Made by a program: the position numbers and the translations under genes
Source of the DNA: Lentzea kentuckyensis
Lineage (GTDB): Bacteria > Actinomycetota > Actinomycetes > Mycobacteriales > Pseudonocardiaceae
Direction of reading: 5' to 3'
NCBI RefSeq assembly: GCF_002150765.1
Contig: NZ_MUYM01000168.1
Location: forward strand, 1 to 36,221
Length of the DNA: 36,221 nt
Notes under the pieces: generated by a model
Seen by the model: the letters and a program-made list of their open reading frames with translations, nothing else
Databases searched by the model: none
Told to the model about the DNA's origin: nothing
Part shown: piece after piece, positions 1 through 8,284 of the stretch
Numbering within the stretch: position 1 is the first letter of the stretch
Layout of the letters: every line of letters starts with the position of its first letter

Positions 1-521
1 AGGAAGGTAGTCCTATCAGCGGCTTCATCGATTTGAAGGACGTCCGGGTCAGCGGCCACGTGACCCAGGCGCTGATCGTGGGCGTGGCAGTGGTGTCCGT
101 GGCGGGCACCGCGCTCAACCCGGACGCCCGCGACGCGATCTGGGACCTGTCGGTGCTGCTGCTGACGGCGCTCGCCGGCGTGGCGTTCGGATTCTGGGTC
201 CGCAACGCCTCGCACAACGCCGGCGCCATCGCGTTGCGCGAGGTGAAGAAGATGGCGGACATCTGGCGTGCGTCCGATCTCGCTCAGCGGGAGGTGCCGT
301 TCGAGCAGCGCGTGCCCAGCCGGTGGATCAAGCCGTGGCAGTGGACGTTCCTCGTCATGCTGTTGTCCGAGACGGTCGAGGTCTTCGCCGGCAGTGGATC
401 CGGTTACCGCGTGGTCGCGACCACGTCCGCGGTGCTGGCCGTCGTGGCGGCCGCGCTGGCGGTGGTCGTGATCGCCCAGGTCACCGCCCTGCAGCAGCCC
501 GAACGGGTGGCCGAGCTCTAA
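1..521 (+). CDS. Membrane protein of unknown function, 5' end probably outside the window
   Basis: I do not recognise a named family. The protein has about four hydrophobic segments: one near the visible N-terminus (after SGHVTQ), one around DLSVLLLTALAGVAFGF, one at TFLVMLLSETVEV and one long Ala/Val-rich segment at the C-terminus. It is probably an integral membrane protein. A TTG at 33 could start translation, but the same frame stays open to base 3 (reading ...SPISGFIDLKDVRV) and no ribosome binding site sits before the TTG, so the gene more likely begins upstream of the window. It ends in TAA at 519-521. This stop interlocks with the TAG stop of the convergent TetR gene in a shared CTAA. 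Function is unknown. Confidence 0.65.
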   Translation, partial: EGSPISGFIDLKDVRVSGHVTQALIVGVAVVSVAGTALNPDARDAIWDLSVLLLTALAGVAFGFWVRNASHNAGAIALREVKKMADIWRASDLAQREVPFEQRVPSRWIKPWQWTFLVMLLSETVEVFAGSGSGYRVVATTSAVLAVVAAALAVVVIAQVTALQQPERVAEL

Positions 522-1093
522 CGGCCGGGCCCGAGTCCGCGCACCAGGTGCATGACCGAGTCGCGCACCTCCGTCCGTGACCGCTCCGGCTGGAACACCT
601 GCCAGTCGAGAGCGATCACGAGCAACGTTCCGAACAACGCCGCCGACGCGGTGCCGACCTCCACCCCCTCCGGCAGGCGGCCCGCGTCGGACAGGCGCTT
701 CATCTGACCGCGCACGATCGAGACGATGTCGTCGCGCAGCAGCGAGAGAGTGCCGTGCCACTGGCCCGGCGTGCGCCACAGCTCGGACACCAGGAGCTGG
801 CCGAACGCCGGGTACTCGGCCCAGAAGCCGAGCATCTGGTCGACCAGCGCCTCCAGCGAGTCCTCCGACCCCTCCGCGGACCGCAGCCGGCCGGCGAGGA
901 TCTCCACGCCGTGCCGCAGCAGGGCCTCGACCAGGGCGTCCTTCGAGGCGAAGTTGTAGTAGATGGTGCCCTTGGCGACGCCCGCCTCCGCGGCGATCTC
1001 GTCGACCGTGACCGAGGCCGCGCCCCGCTCGCCGACCAGCTTCAACGCCGCGTCGAAGAGCTTCTGTTTCGTCGCTGTCGTTCGCGCGCTCAC
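518..1093 (-). CDS. TetR family transcriptional regulator (191 aa)
   Basis: This is a one-domain-plus-ligand-domain repressor of usual TetR length. The N-terminal helix-turn-helix is clear: VTVDEIAAEAGVAKGTIYYNF (about residues 24-44) is a textbook TetR motif, followed by a less conserved alpha-helical ligand domain. The GTG start at 1093 overlaps the TGA stop of the upstream YhgE gene (GTGA), so the two are translationally coupled. A longer frame extends upstream, but that part is a shadow of the YhgE gene. As the last gene of the ABC/YhgE operon, it probably represses that operon through the palindrome at 3661-3674. The ligand is unknown. Such YhgE-linked regulators often answer to lipophilic drugs or envelope stress, but that is inference. 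Confidence 0.9.
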   Translation of the reverse strand: MSARTTATKQKLFDAALKLVGERGAASVTVDEIAAEAGVAKGTIYYNFASKDALVEALLRHGVEILAGRLRSAEGSEDSLEALVDQMLGFWAEYPAFGQLLVSELWRTPGQWHGTLSLLRDDIVSIVRGQMKRLSDAGRLPEGVEVGTASAALFGTLLVIALDWQVFQPERSRTEVRDSVMHLVRGLGPGR

Positions 1094-3015
1094 AGCACGA
1101 GCTCCGGCTTCAGCTTGGAAGCTGTCCACACGCGCTGCCTGTAGGCCGTCACGGACGTCAAGGCTAGGGCTCCGACCAGCCAGGCGAGAAGGATCAATGC
1201 GTCCTTGCCCACGCTGCCGAGGTCGCCGCCGTACATCAGATGGCGCAGGCCGTCGACCGCGTAGCCCATCGGCAGGCCGTAGTGCAGCGGGTACAGCGGC
1301 ACCGGGATCGTCTGCCACGGGAACGTGCCGCCCGCGCTGACCAGCTGCAGGATCAGCAGGATCAGGCCGAGGAACTTGCCGACGGCACCGAACGCTGCGT
1401 TCAGCGCGTGCAGGATCGCCACGAACGTCAGCGACATCAGCGCGAGGAACCCGAACGTGCCGACGGGGTTCGACGGCTCGATGTCCACCACGAACCGCAC
1501 GACCGTGAACATCACCAGCACCTGCACGATGCCGAGCAACGCACCCGGCAACCAACCGCCCAACGCGACGCGCAGCGCGGACTGACCGGCGGCCAGCGCA
1601 CGGCGTGAGAGCGGGCGCAGCAGCAGGAACAGCACGAACGCGCCGATCCACGTTGCCAGGCCCAGGAAGAACGGGGCGAGGCCGGCGCCGTAAGTGGCGG
1701 CCTTCGTCTGGGACAGGCCCTTCACCGCCACCGGGTCACCGATGGCCTGCGCGATCGCGGCGCGCGTCGGGTCGTCCGCGTTCGGGATCTTGTTCACGCC
1801 ACCGGTCAGGCCGTCGCGCAGCTGGGCGGAGCCGTCGGCGAGCTGGTTCGCGCCGTCCTTCAGCTTCGTGGTGCCGTCCACGGCCTTCTGCTCGCCGTCG
1901 CGCAGCTGCGCGGTGCCGTCCGCGAGCTTCGTCGCACCGTCGTCGAGCTTGCCGACGCCGTCGACCAGGCCGGGCATCTTCGACGCGAGCAGTTCGGCAC
2001 CGTCGGCCACCTGGTCGGCACCGTTCGCGAGCTTGCGCAGATCACCGGCGGCGCCCTGGACCTTGCCGTTGGCGTCGTCGACGGGCTTGCGGACCTGGCC
2101 GATCGTGGACAGCACGCGCTGCACCTGCTCCTCGGTGAAACCCAAGGTCCGCAGGCGGGTGGCGATGTCGCCGTTCGCCTGGTCGAGCACGCCGACGAGA
2201 GCCTGGGCCTTCTTCGCGTACTCCTCGGCCTGGGTCGCGGCGGTCGCGTTGCCGTCCGAGACCTGACGCGCGCCGCTCGCCAGCTGGCGGGTGCTGTCGG
2301 GCAGGACCGAGGTCTGCGAACGCAGCTGGTGCGTGCCGTCGCGCAGCTGGGCGGCGCCGTTCGCGGCCTGCGTCGCGCCGTCGAGCAGCTGGCGCTGGCC
2401 GTTGTCGAGCTCGTTCACGCCGTTGCGCAGTTGGGCGGAGCCGTCGGCGAGCTTCGTCGCGCCGTCCGCCGCCTTGGTGGTCTCCTGGCGGATCGTGGAG
2501 AAGCCGAGCAGCAGCTTGTCGGCGGCTTCGGTGGAGACCTTCGCCGTGACGGCGCGGCGCACCTCGGAGACGACCTGGTTCGCGATCGTGCTGCCCAGGT
2601 AGTTGTTGGCGTCGTTGGTCGTCAGCGTCAGCACGCCTTGGCGCGGCTTGTTCTGCTCCGCGGACGTAAGTGCCTCGGAAAAGTCCTCCGGGAGCGTGAG
2701 GGCGAAGATGTACTTGCCCTTGCGCACGCCGTCGTCGGCGTCGGCGGGGTTGTCCACGACGTGCCAGTTGAACTTCTTGCCGTTGAGGAGCTCGTCCGCG
2801 ACCTCCTTGCCGGCGTTGAGGTCCTTGGCTCCCTTGTCCTTCACCACCAGCGCGGCGGGGACCTGGTTGAGGTTCGCGTACGGATCCTTGTTGGCGTACA
2901 GGTAGAGCGACGCGTACAGCAGAGGCACGAGCGCCAGAGCCAGGACGGCGAGCTTGGGGAGCTTGCCGGAGGTGATCCGGCGAAGTTCGTTGAAGGCCAT
3001 GCGAAGGGCGCTCAT
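1090..3015 (-). CDS. YhgE/Pip family ABC-2-like membrane protein (641 aa)
   Basis: The protein has the YhgE/Pip plan: an N-terminal membrane segment (about residues 19-41, LAVLALALVPLLYASLYLYA), a long extracytoplasmic region, and a C-terminal ABC-2-like block of about five membrane helices (from about residue 450). The extracytoplasmic region carries many imperfect copies of an 11-residue-type repeat of the form LADG-xxQLRDG (for example LADGSAQLRNGVNEL), typical of this family and predicted helical or coiled coil. The ATG start at 3015 overlaps the stop of the ABC gene by 4 nt (ATGA). Family members include the phage infection protein of Gram-positives, and actinobacterial members are linked to envelope export. 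Its likely role is export or envelope remodelling with the neighbouring ATPase-like protein. The substrate is unknown. Confidence 0.9.
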   Translation of the reverse strand: MSALRMAFNELRRITSGKLPKLAVLALALVPLLYASLYLYANKDPYANLNQVPAALVVKDKGAKDLNAGKEVADELLNGKKFNWHVVDNPADADDGVRKGKYIFALTLPEDFSEALTSAEQNKPRQGVLTLTTNDANNYLGSTIANQVVSEVRRAVTAKVSTEAADKLLLGFSTIRQETTKAADGATKLADGSAQLRNGVNELDNGQRQLLDGATQAANGAAQLRDGTHQLRSQTSVLPDSTRQLASGARQVSDGNATAATQAEEYAKKAQALVGVLDQANGDIATRLRTLGFTEEQVQRVLSTIGQVRKPVDDANGKVQGAAGDLRKLANGADQVADGAELLASKMPGLVDGVGKLDDGATKLADGTAQLRDGEQKAVDGTTKLKDGANQLADGSAQLRDGLTGGVNKIPNADDPTRAAIAQAIGDPVAVKGLSQTKAATYGAGLAPFFLGLATWIGAFVLFLLLRPLSRRALAAGQSALRVALGGWLPGALLGIVQVLVMFTVVRFVVDIEPSNPVGTFGFLALMSLTFVAILHALNAAFGAVGKFLGLILLILQLVSAGGTFPWQTIPVPLYPLHYGLPMGYAVDGLRHLMYGGDLGSVGKDALILLAWLVGALALTSVTAYRQRVWTASKLKPELVL

Positions 3016-3641
3016 GCGGTGATCTCCATCTTGGTGTCGTTGTCCTCACCAAGGCGCGCGTGCGGGATGTCGAGGATGTGGGCGGAGGAGTTCGAGCACA
3101 GGGCGACCACGGACCGTTCGGGGGTCACGTAGTCGTGCGCCAAGGCGAACCACTCGCGCGGGTTGGGGTGGTAACGGTCCGGGCAGTCGAGGACGAGCGT
3201 GGTGACGCCGGGGCGTACGGAGGCCAGTTCGAGCATCACCGCGCAGCGCGTGTGCGGTGGCACGTGCTCGAAACGCTTGGTCGCGTGCTCGTCGGCGGCG
3301 TGCTCGACCAACCAGTCGTGCACCGCCTTCTTGCCCGACGGCATGCCGTTCATCGCGAGCTCCTCGCCGACGACGGCGGCCAGGGTCAGCGCGTCCTCCG
3401 GCTCGTTCACCTCGGGGGCGTCGACCAGCACGACCTGCTTGCGCAGCAGCTTCGCGTCCGGCGACACCGTGCCCGTGGAGGGCTTCATACGGCCGGAGAG
3501 CAGCAGGCCGAACGCGGTGTGGCCGGTGCCGGGCTCGCCCGCGACCAGCGTCAGCTCGCCCGGCTTCACGGTCAGCGAAGTCGGCCGGAGCAGGGGACCA
3601 TGTCCCCCGTTGACACCTGCGCGACTTGCGTGGATCTCCAC
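3012..3641 (-). CDS. Degenerate ABC transporter ATP-binding protein (209 aa)
   Basis: The fold signature is that of an ABC ATPase (first strands 'LTVKPGELTLVAG', Walker B-like 'TTLVLDCPD'), but key residues are altered. The Walker A reads GEPGTGHT, with His in place of the invariant Lys. The position after the Walker B Asp is Cys instead of the catalytic Glu (LDCP for LDEP). No LSGGQ signature is visible, and the equivalent stretch reads EHVPPHTRCAV. At 209 aa it is near the lower end for the family. The GTG start at 3641 has a good GGAGGG site 7 nt upstream. It is the first gene of the operon with YhgE and TetR. It may be a non-hydrolysing partner or regulatory subunit rather than a motor. 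That is inference from the missing residues. Confidence 0.8.
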   Translation of the reverse strand: MEIHASRAGVNGGHGPLLRPTSLTVKPGELTLVAGEPGTGHTAFGLLLSGRMKPSTGTVSPDAKLLRKQVVLVDAPEVNEPEDALTLAAVVGEELAMNGMPSGKKAVHDWLVEHAADEHATKRFEHVPPHTRCAVMLELASVRPGVTTLVLDCPDRYHPNPREWFALAHDYVTPERSVVALCSNSSAHILDIPHARLGEDNDTKMEITA

Positions 3642-3660
3642 GGCTTTACCCTCCGTTTAA

Positions 3661-3674
3661 ACTGACCGGTCAGT
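3661..3674. promoter_or_regulatory. Perfect 14-bp palindrome, probable TetR operator
   Basis: ACTGACCGGTCAGT is a perfect inverted repeat located 20 bp upstream of the GTG start of the ABC gene. Its size and symmetry are typical of operators of small TetR proteins, and the only TetR gene nearby is the last gene of this operon. Autoregulation is therefore the simplest reading. I could not assign -10 and -35 boxes with confidence. Confidence 0.7.
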
Positions 3675-3719
3675 ACAAATTCTTGCGCAGTCCTGGCCGC
3701 CTGGCAACTCGGACATAGG

Positions 3720-4640
3720 TCACCTAAGGGCGGAGGCGGGGCGTACTTCCCACACGGTCCACAGCGGCCGGTAGCCCTGACGTGGCCAGAACACCGAGCT
3801 CAGCGGGTTCGGCGGGTTGTAGTAGAGGTAGGTGCCGACCGTGCCCATCCGGTGAAGTTCCTGGTGGGCGTAGGCGACGAGCTGCTGGCCGATGCCGGCG
3901 CCGCGGGCTCCTGGCAGCACGGAGACACAGTTCACATAGCCCCAGCGCCCGCGTGGCAGCCTCGTGGCCGCGCTCGTCCCCGGTTCGGACGACACGATCG
4001 CGCACTCGGCGAGCGCCACCGCGATGCCGTCGCGCTCGGCGAGCCAGATGGGGCTCGCGTTGTTCAGCCGTTCGGCGAGCGCACGCCGTTTGAGGGCCGC
4101 CGCTTCCGGGCGGACGATCGTCGAACCGACGAGCGACGAGTACTCGAGCTCCGCGAGCGACAGCTCCAGCACGGACTCCAGGTCGTGCGGGGTGGCCCGG
4201 CGGATCGTGAGCGTGCGGGGGAGGTGCTGCTGCGGAGTGCGCAGCCGGACGCCGAGCACGGACAGCGGCACCAGGCCGTGGTCGAGGAACGCCCGTGCGG
4301 CCCTCGTGTCACGACTCGGCCAGTGCACGACGCACGCCGTGTCCTCGCCTATCTCCTGCGTGTCGAGGTGCCTGCGCCACCGCGTGAGGAGCGCGTCCAT
4401 GCCCTGTGTGTCGCCCACGAGCGGTAGCAGCTCCCACACCTCCGCCGCCGACCACAGCCGTGTGGTCGAGTGCCGGTCGAAGGTCTGGTGGCTGACGAGC
4501 CCGGCGACGCGCGCGCCGTCCGCGAGCGCCGCAGTGATGACGTGGCCGTCCATCGGCGGTTCCACTGCGGGCGGGAGCAACGGGTCCAGTGCCGCGAAAC
4601 GAGCTGACTGGGCCGCCACTAGTCCGCGTGCCGAGGTCAT
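3720..4640 (-). CDS. GNAT family N-acetyltransferase (306 aa)
   Basis: The C-terminal half (from about residue 145, TLTIRRATPHDLESVLELS) is a GNAT domain. Motif A is visible as VSVLPGARGAGIGQQLVAYA (around residues 235-254), with the acetyl-CoA pyrophosphate loop RGAGIG. The N-terminal 140 residues look like a degenerate second GNAT or an unrelated alpha/beta domain, as in other two-domain actinobacterial GNATs. The start is the ATG at 4640, 11 bp after the methyltransferase stop, which makes a two-gene transcription unit. Frames that extend further upstream lie inside the methyltransferase gene and are shadows. The substrate is unknown. Confidence 0.85.
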   Translation of the reverse strand: MTSARGLVAAQSARFAALDPLLPPAVEPPMDGHVITAALADGARVAGLVSHQTFDRHSTTRLWSAAEVWELLPLVGDTQGMDALLTRWRRHLDTQEIGEDTACVVHWPSRDTRAARAFLDHGLVPLSVLGVRLRTPQQHLPRTLTIRRATPHDLESVLELSLAELEYSSLVGSTIVRPEAAALKRRALAERLNNASPIWLAERDGIAVALAECAIVSSEPGTSAATRLPRGRWGYVNCVSVLPGARGAGIGQQLVAYAHQELHRMGTVGTYLYYNPPNPLSSVFWPRQGYRPLWTVWEVRPASALR

Positions 4641-4651
4641 GAACGATGAGA

Positions 4652-5485
4652 TTACGACGTCAGACGGGTGCGGAAGATCGCGGTGCCGGGGAAGAGCTTG
4701 CCCCGCAGCGGGCTCCACTGGCCCCAGTTGCGGGTGTGCCCCTTCGGCCACTCGGGCTCGACGAGGTCTTCCAGCACGAATCCGGTGTTCGTGAGCGCGC
4801 GGACGTAGTCGCCGAGCGTGCGGTGGTGCTCGACGTAGGTCGCGTGGCCCTCGGCGTCCACCTCTACATAGGGCGTGCGGTCGAAGTACGACTGGGTGAC
4901 GGTGAGGCCGAGCGGGCCGGGGTCGTCCGGGAAGATCCACCGCATCGGGTGGTTGACCGCGAAGACCCAGGCGGCGCCCGGCCTGAGCACGCGGGCGACC
5001 TCGCTGAAGACCTCCTGCACGTTCGCGACGAACGGCACGGCGCCGAACGCCGAGCAGGCGGCGTCGAAGGAGTCGTTCCGGAACGGCAGCTGGTCGGCGC
5101 TGGCCTGGACGAGGGGTACGTCGATGCCGGTCTTGACGTTGTTCTCCCGCGCGTGGCGGAGCATGCCCTCGGAGATGTCGAGCGCGACGACGTCGGCCTT
5201 GTTCGCCTTGAGCCAGCGGGCGCACGGGGCACTGCCGGCGCCGACCTCGAGGATGGTCTGACCAGCGACTTCACCGAGGAAGCGGACCTCCTCCTCGCGC
5301 ACCCCCTCCGGGCACCAGACGAAGTCCGCCGCACCGAGGAAGTCGCCGTGGGTGTCGTGATAGTCGTCCGCGTCCGCGTCCCACCAGATGCGGTTCGCCG
5401 TGCGTGACTCGGCGGCGTCCGCCCCGCGCTTCACGATGCCGGCCGTGCCGAGCGCTTGTTCGGCACTCGCGTGCTGGTTGGACAC
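4652..5485 (-). CDS. Class I SAM-dependent methyltransferase (277 aa)
   Basis: Motif I is clear (ILEVGAGSAP, residues 78-87), with the acidic ribose-binding residue after strand 2 in VVALDISEGML (D103) and a motif II-like stretch (SADQLPFRNDSFDAA, which opens the Methyltransf_11 core). The C-terminal segment holds an NHPMRWIFPDD loop typical of small-molecule methyltransferases of this subfamily. The GTG start at 5485 is supported by AAGGAG 5 nt upstream. It is divergent from rpsA with 179 bp between the starts, and co-directional with the acetyltransferase 11 bp downstream. The substrate cannot be told from sequence. Confidence 0.88.
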   Translation of the reverse strand: MSNQHASAEQALGTAGIVKRGADAAESRTANRIWWDADADDYHDTHGDFLGAADFVWCPEGVREEEVRFLGEVAGQTILEVGAGSAPCARWLKANKADVVALDISEGMLRHARENNVKTGIDVPLVQASADQLPFRNDSFDAACSAFGAVPFVANVQEVFSEVARVLRPGAAWVFAVNHPMRWIFPDDPGPLGLTVTQSYFDRTPYVEVDAEGHATYVEHHRTLGDYVRALTNTGFVLEDLVEPEWPKGHTRNWGQWSPLRGKLFPGTAIFRTRLTS

Positions 5486-5510
5486 ACTGCTCCTTCACAT
5501 GGGGGCTGGT

Positions 5511-5540
5511 TTGCTTGCGCGTCTCGCGGCCGCGTACGAT
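5511..5540 (+). promoter_or_regulatory. Probable rpsA promoter
   Basis: TTGCTT (5511-5516) and TACGAT (5535-5540) are separated by 18 bp and fit a housekeeping sigma-70 type promoter. Transcription would begin near 5547 and leave a leader of about 118 nt before the rpsA start. This was read by eye and needs a mapped start site. Confidence 0.5.
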
Positions 5541-5664
5541 ATCGCGTGCGTAGTGGGTTAGTGCTGCCCATGATCCAGAACTGCCGGATTCCAGGTCGCT
5601 GCGACGCTGCGCGCGCACCACTACCAGCCAATCGATGCCAATCCGTACCGGAGCCACCTACCTA

Positions 5665-7155
5665 ATGTCCACCGACACCACCACCGCCCCCGTTGCCGCT
5701 GCGCCCAAGCAGGTCGCGATCAACGACATCGGGACGGAGGAGGACTTCCTCGCAGCTATCGACAAGACGATCAAGTACTTCAACGACGGCGACATCGTTG
5801 AGGGCACCATCGTCAAGGTCGACCGGGACGAGGTCCTGCTCGACATCGGCTACAAGACCGAGGGCGTCATCCCCTCGCGCGAACTGTCGATCAAGCACGA
5901 CGTCGACCCCAACGAGGTTGTCAAGGTTGGTGACGAGGTCGAGGCGCTTGTTCTCCAGAAGGAGGACAAGGAAGGCCGTCTGATCCTCTCCAAGAAGCGT
6001 GCTCAGTACGAGCGCGCCTGGGGCACCATCGAGGCGCTCAAGGAGAAGGACGAGCCCGTCAAGGGCACGGTCATCGAGGTCGTCAAGGGTGGTCTCATCC
6101 TCGACATCGGCCTCCGCGGCTTCCTCCCCGCCTCGCTCGTCGAGATGCGTCGCGTCCGCGACCTCCAGCCGTACGTCGGCCGTGAGCTCGAGGCGAAGAT
6201 CATCGAGCTGGACAAGAACCGCAACAACGTGGTCCTGTCCCGCCGCGCCTGGCTCGAGCAGACCCAGTCCGAGGTCCGCAGCGAGTTCCTCAACCAGCTG
6301 CAGAAGGGCCAGGTCCGCAAGGGCGTCGTGTCCTCGATCGTCAACTTCGGTGCCTTCGTGGACCTGGGTGGCGTCGACGGTCTCGTCCACGTCTCGGAGC
6401 TGTCCTGGAAGCACATCGACCACCCGTCCGAGGTTGTCGAGGTCGGCCAGGAAGTCACCGTCGAGGTCCTCGACGTCGACATGGAGCGCGAGCGCGTCTC
6501 CCTGTCGCTGAAGGCGACCCAGGAAGACCCGTGGCGCCAGTTCGCCCGCACCCACGCGATCTCCCAGATCGTGCCGGGCAAGGTCACGAAGCTGGTTCCG
6601 TTCGGTGCGTTCGTCCGCGTGGACGAGGGCATCGAGGGCCTGGTCCACATCTCCGAGCTGGCCGAGCGCCACGTGGAGATCCCGGAGCAGGTCGTCCAGG
6701 TCGGCGACGACGTCATGGTCAAGGTCATCGACATCGACCTCGACCGTCGCCGCATCTCGCTGTCGCTCAAGCAGGCCAACGAGGGCTTCACGGTCGACAC
6801 CGAGTTCGACCCGACCCAGTACGGCATGGCCGCCGAGTACGACGACCAGGGCAACTACATCTACCCCGAGGGCTTCGACCCGGAGACCCAGGAGTGGCAG
6901 GACGGCTTCGACAAGCAGCGTGAGGAGTGGGAGCGCCAGTACGCCGAGGCGCACACTCGTTACGAGGCCCACATGAAGCAGATCCGCAAGGCCGCCGAGG
7001 CCGAGGAAGAGGCTTCGGCCGAGGGTGCGGGCAACTACACCTCCGGTGGCGACGCTCCTTCCACGTCGGTCGGCGCGCCGGCTCAGTCCGGTGGCACGCT
7101 GGCCTCCGACGAGCAGCTCGCGGCGCTCCGCGAGAAGCTGTCGGGCGGCATGTGA
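5665..7155 (+). CDS. rpsA: 30S ribosomal protein S1
   Basis: Ribosomal protein S1 helps load mRNA on the 30S subunit. Four S1 (OB-fold) RNA-binding domains are visible at about residues 42-111, 130-194, 216-283 and 302-370, each ending in the typical V-LSxKxA pattern (for example RVSLSLKATQEDPW). Four domains plus an acidic Gln/Glu-rich tail (to residue 496) is the actinobacterial form, shorter than the six-domain E. coli protein. I chose the ATG at 5665 (MSTDTTTAP), which matches the usual actinobacterial start. An in-frame start 30 nt earlier is not preferred. A GGAG lies 11 nt upstream of 5665. A strong terminator follows at 7192-7224. Confidence 0.98.
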   Translation: MSTDTTTAPVAAAPKQVAINDIGTEEDFLAAIDKTIKYFNDGDIVEGTIVKVDRDEVLLDIGYKTEGVIPSRELSIKHDVDPNEVVKVGDEVEALVLQKEDKEGRLILSKKRAQYERAWGTIEALKEKDEPVKGTVIEVVKGGLILDIGLRGFLPASLVEMRRVRDLQPYVGRELEAKIIELDKNRNNVVLSRRAWLEQTQSEVRSEFLNQLQKGQVRKGVVSSIVNFGAFVDLGGVDGLVHVSELSWKHIDHPSEVVEVGQEVTVEVLDVDMERERVSLSLKATQEDPWRQFARTHAISQIVPGKVTKLVPFGAFVRVDEGIEGLVHISELAERHVEIPEQVVQVGDDVMVKVIDIDLDRRRISLSLKQANEGFTVDTEFDPTQYGMAAEYDDQGNYIYPEGFDPETQEWQDGFDKQREEWERQYAEAHTRYEAHMKQIRKAAEAEEEASAEGAGNYTSGGDAPSTSVGAPAQSGGTLASDEQLAALREKLSGGM

Positions 7156-7191
7156 GTCGCTGTCGGCTCCTTCGGGTAGCTGACTGAACGC

Positions 7192-7224
7192 AAGGCCCTC
7201 GCACCTACTGGGTGCGGGGGCCTT
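7192..7224 (+). terminator. Intrinsic terminator of rpsA
   Basis: A 14-bp stem (AAGGCCCTCGCACC paired with GGTGCGGGGGCCTT, one G-T wobble) encloses a 5-nt loop (TACTG). It is followed by CGTCGTTTCT, a weak T-rich tail. It lies 36 bp after the rpsA stop. Confidence 0.9.
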
Positions 7225-7242
7225 CGTCGTTTCTGCTCTTCT

Positions 7243-7274
7243 GGCGTCTGCAAGTACCACCAACCCAAGATCAA
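7243..7274 (+). repeat. Left inverted repeat of the DUF559 unit
   Basis: The outer 22 nt (7243-7264, beginning GGCGTCTGCAAG) are a perfect reverse complement of 8295-8316. After a 4-nt block with two mismatches, a further 6 nt (GATCAA, 7269-7274) match TTGATC at 8285-8290 in register. In total 30 of 32 positions pair. The outer edge is sharp, since matching stops at 7243. It lies 18 nt after the rpsA terminator stem. No target-site duplication is evident next to it. Confidence 0.9.
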
Positions 7275-7365
7275 CAAGCACTTTTCTACTACCAACTGTC
7301 TGGGTTATCCACAGGTTGACGAGTGCCGTCACACCGCTCGGTCGCGCTGGGTCATTGTGTGGCAC

Positions 7366-8277
7366 ATGGACGAGTGGATCGACGATGTCATCGAGCACGA
7401 CGGATTGATCCTGCGCGAGCGTGCACTGCGCGACGGCGTGGATCCAGACCAGATCATGAAGGCTCTGCGCACGGGACGAATTCGCCGTGTGCAACGTTGC
7501 GTGTATGTGCGACGAGCGCCGGAGATAGCTCCGTTGGCCTTGGCAAGAGCTGCCGTGCTGAGTTCCGGCGTGACAGATGCTGTCGCCAGTCACCAGACGG
7601 CTGCGCGGGTCCATGGTCTGGCAACACCTGACGGGAGATGGCCTGAGCACGTCACCGTCGCTCGCAACGAGCGACGTATTCGGAGACGCGAGCTGATCTG
7701 TCATGGCAGGACTCTTGCGCTCGGTGACGTCGAATTTCGTGATGGAGTGCCCGTCACCACCGCGGTGCGATCGTTGCTCGACATGTCTGCTGACGTGGCC
7801 AGGCTCAATGCGGTGTGGGCCATCGACGATGCCGTCCGCCGCGGGATCGTCTCCCCCCATGAGATCGCGAAGTCTTTGTCTGCTCGCGCTGGAGGGCGAG
7901 GCGACGGTGTGGCCAAGCTGCGGGTAGCTGAGGCTGACGGGCGTGCCGAATCCATCCTGGAAACCGCCGGCAGGCTTGCCCTGAAGGACGGGGGCGTTGT
8001 GTTGCCGGTCGCTCAATACGAGGTGTTCGACGGTGGCGAGTTCGTGGCTCGCCTTGATGCCGCCTATCCGGAGTGTCGACTCGGTCTGGAGTTCGACGGC
8101 GTTGCCGTGCACAACGCGCCGCGCGCGTTGTACCACGATCGGCAGAGGCAGAACCGCCTGCTGCAACTCGGTTGGACGCTGCTCAGATTCACGTGGTGGG
8201 ACGTGATGCACGATCCGGACGGGTTCGTGGCTGCGGTGCGGCGAGGCTTGAACGCCAGAGGAGTTGGGGGTAGTTAG
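7366..8277 (+). CDS. DUF559-type (Vsr-like) nuclease with N-terminal AbiEi-like wHTH region
   Basis: The N-terminal 50 residues (GLILRERALRDGVDPDQIMKALRTGRIRRVQRCVYV) look like the winged-helix region found in AbiEi-type antitoxins. The C-terminal 110 residues match the DUF559/Vsr-like PD-(D/E)XK fold: E195 in ESILE, D231 in ARLDAAYPE, E242 and D244 in LEFDGVAVH, then the helix LYHDRQRQNRLLQLGWTLLRFTW. Such genes are usually annotated 'type IV toxin-antitoxin AbiEi family' or DUF559, and a proven role is lacking. I prefer the ATG at 7366; a GTG at 7357 is possible. No ribosome binding site is visible. GC content is lower than in its neighbours, and the gene interrupts the rpsA-coaE order. Inverted repeats flank it on both sides. 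Confidence 0.85.
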   Translation: MDEWIDDVIEHDGLILRERALRDGVDPDQIMKALRTGRIRRVQRCVYVRRAPEIAPLALARAAVLSSGVTDAVASHQTAARVHGLATPDGRWPEHVTVARNERRIRRRELICHGRTLALGDVEFRDGVPVTTAVRSLLDMSADVARLNAVWAIDDAVRRGIVSPHEIAKSLSARAGGRGDGVAKLRVAEADGRAESILETAGRLALKDGGVVLPVAQYEVFDGGEFVARLDAAYPECRLGLEFDGVAVHNAPRALYHDRQRQNRLLQLGWTLLRFTWWDVMHDPDGFVAAVRRGLNARGVGGS

Positions 8278-8284
8278 CGGCGGT

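Noticed and set aside
3720..5225. 501-codon version of the acetyltransferase gene reaching into the methyltransferase gene
   Set aside because: The extra N-terminal part is an Arg-rich shadow of the methyltransferase codons. The ATG at 4640 fits the domain start and spacing.
7305..7313. TTATCCACA, a perfect DnaA box, inside the DUF559 unit
   Set aside because: Only one copy is seen, with no cluster, AT-rich stretch or replication gene near, so an origin is not supported. It could be chance.
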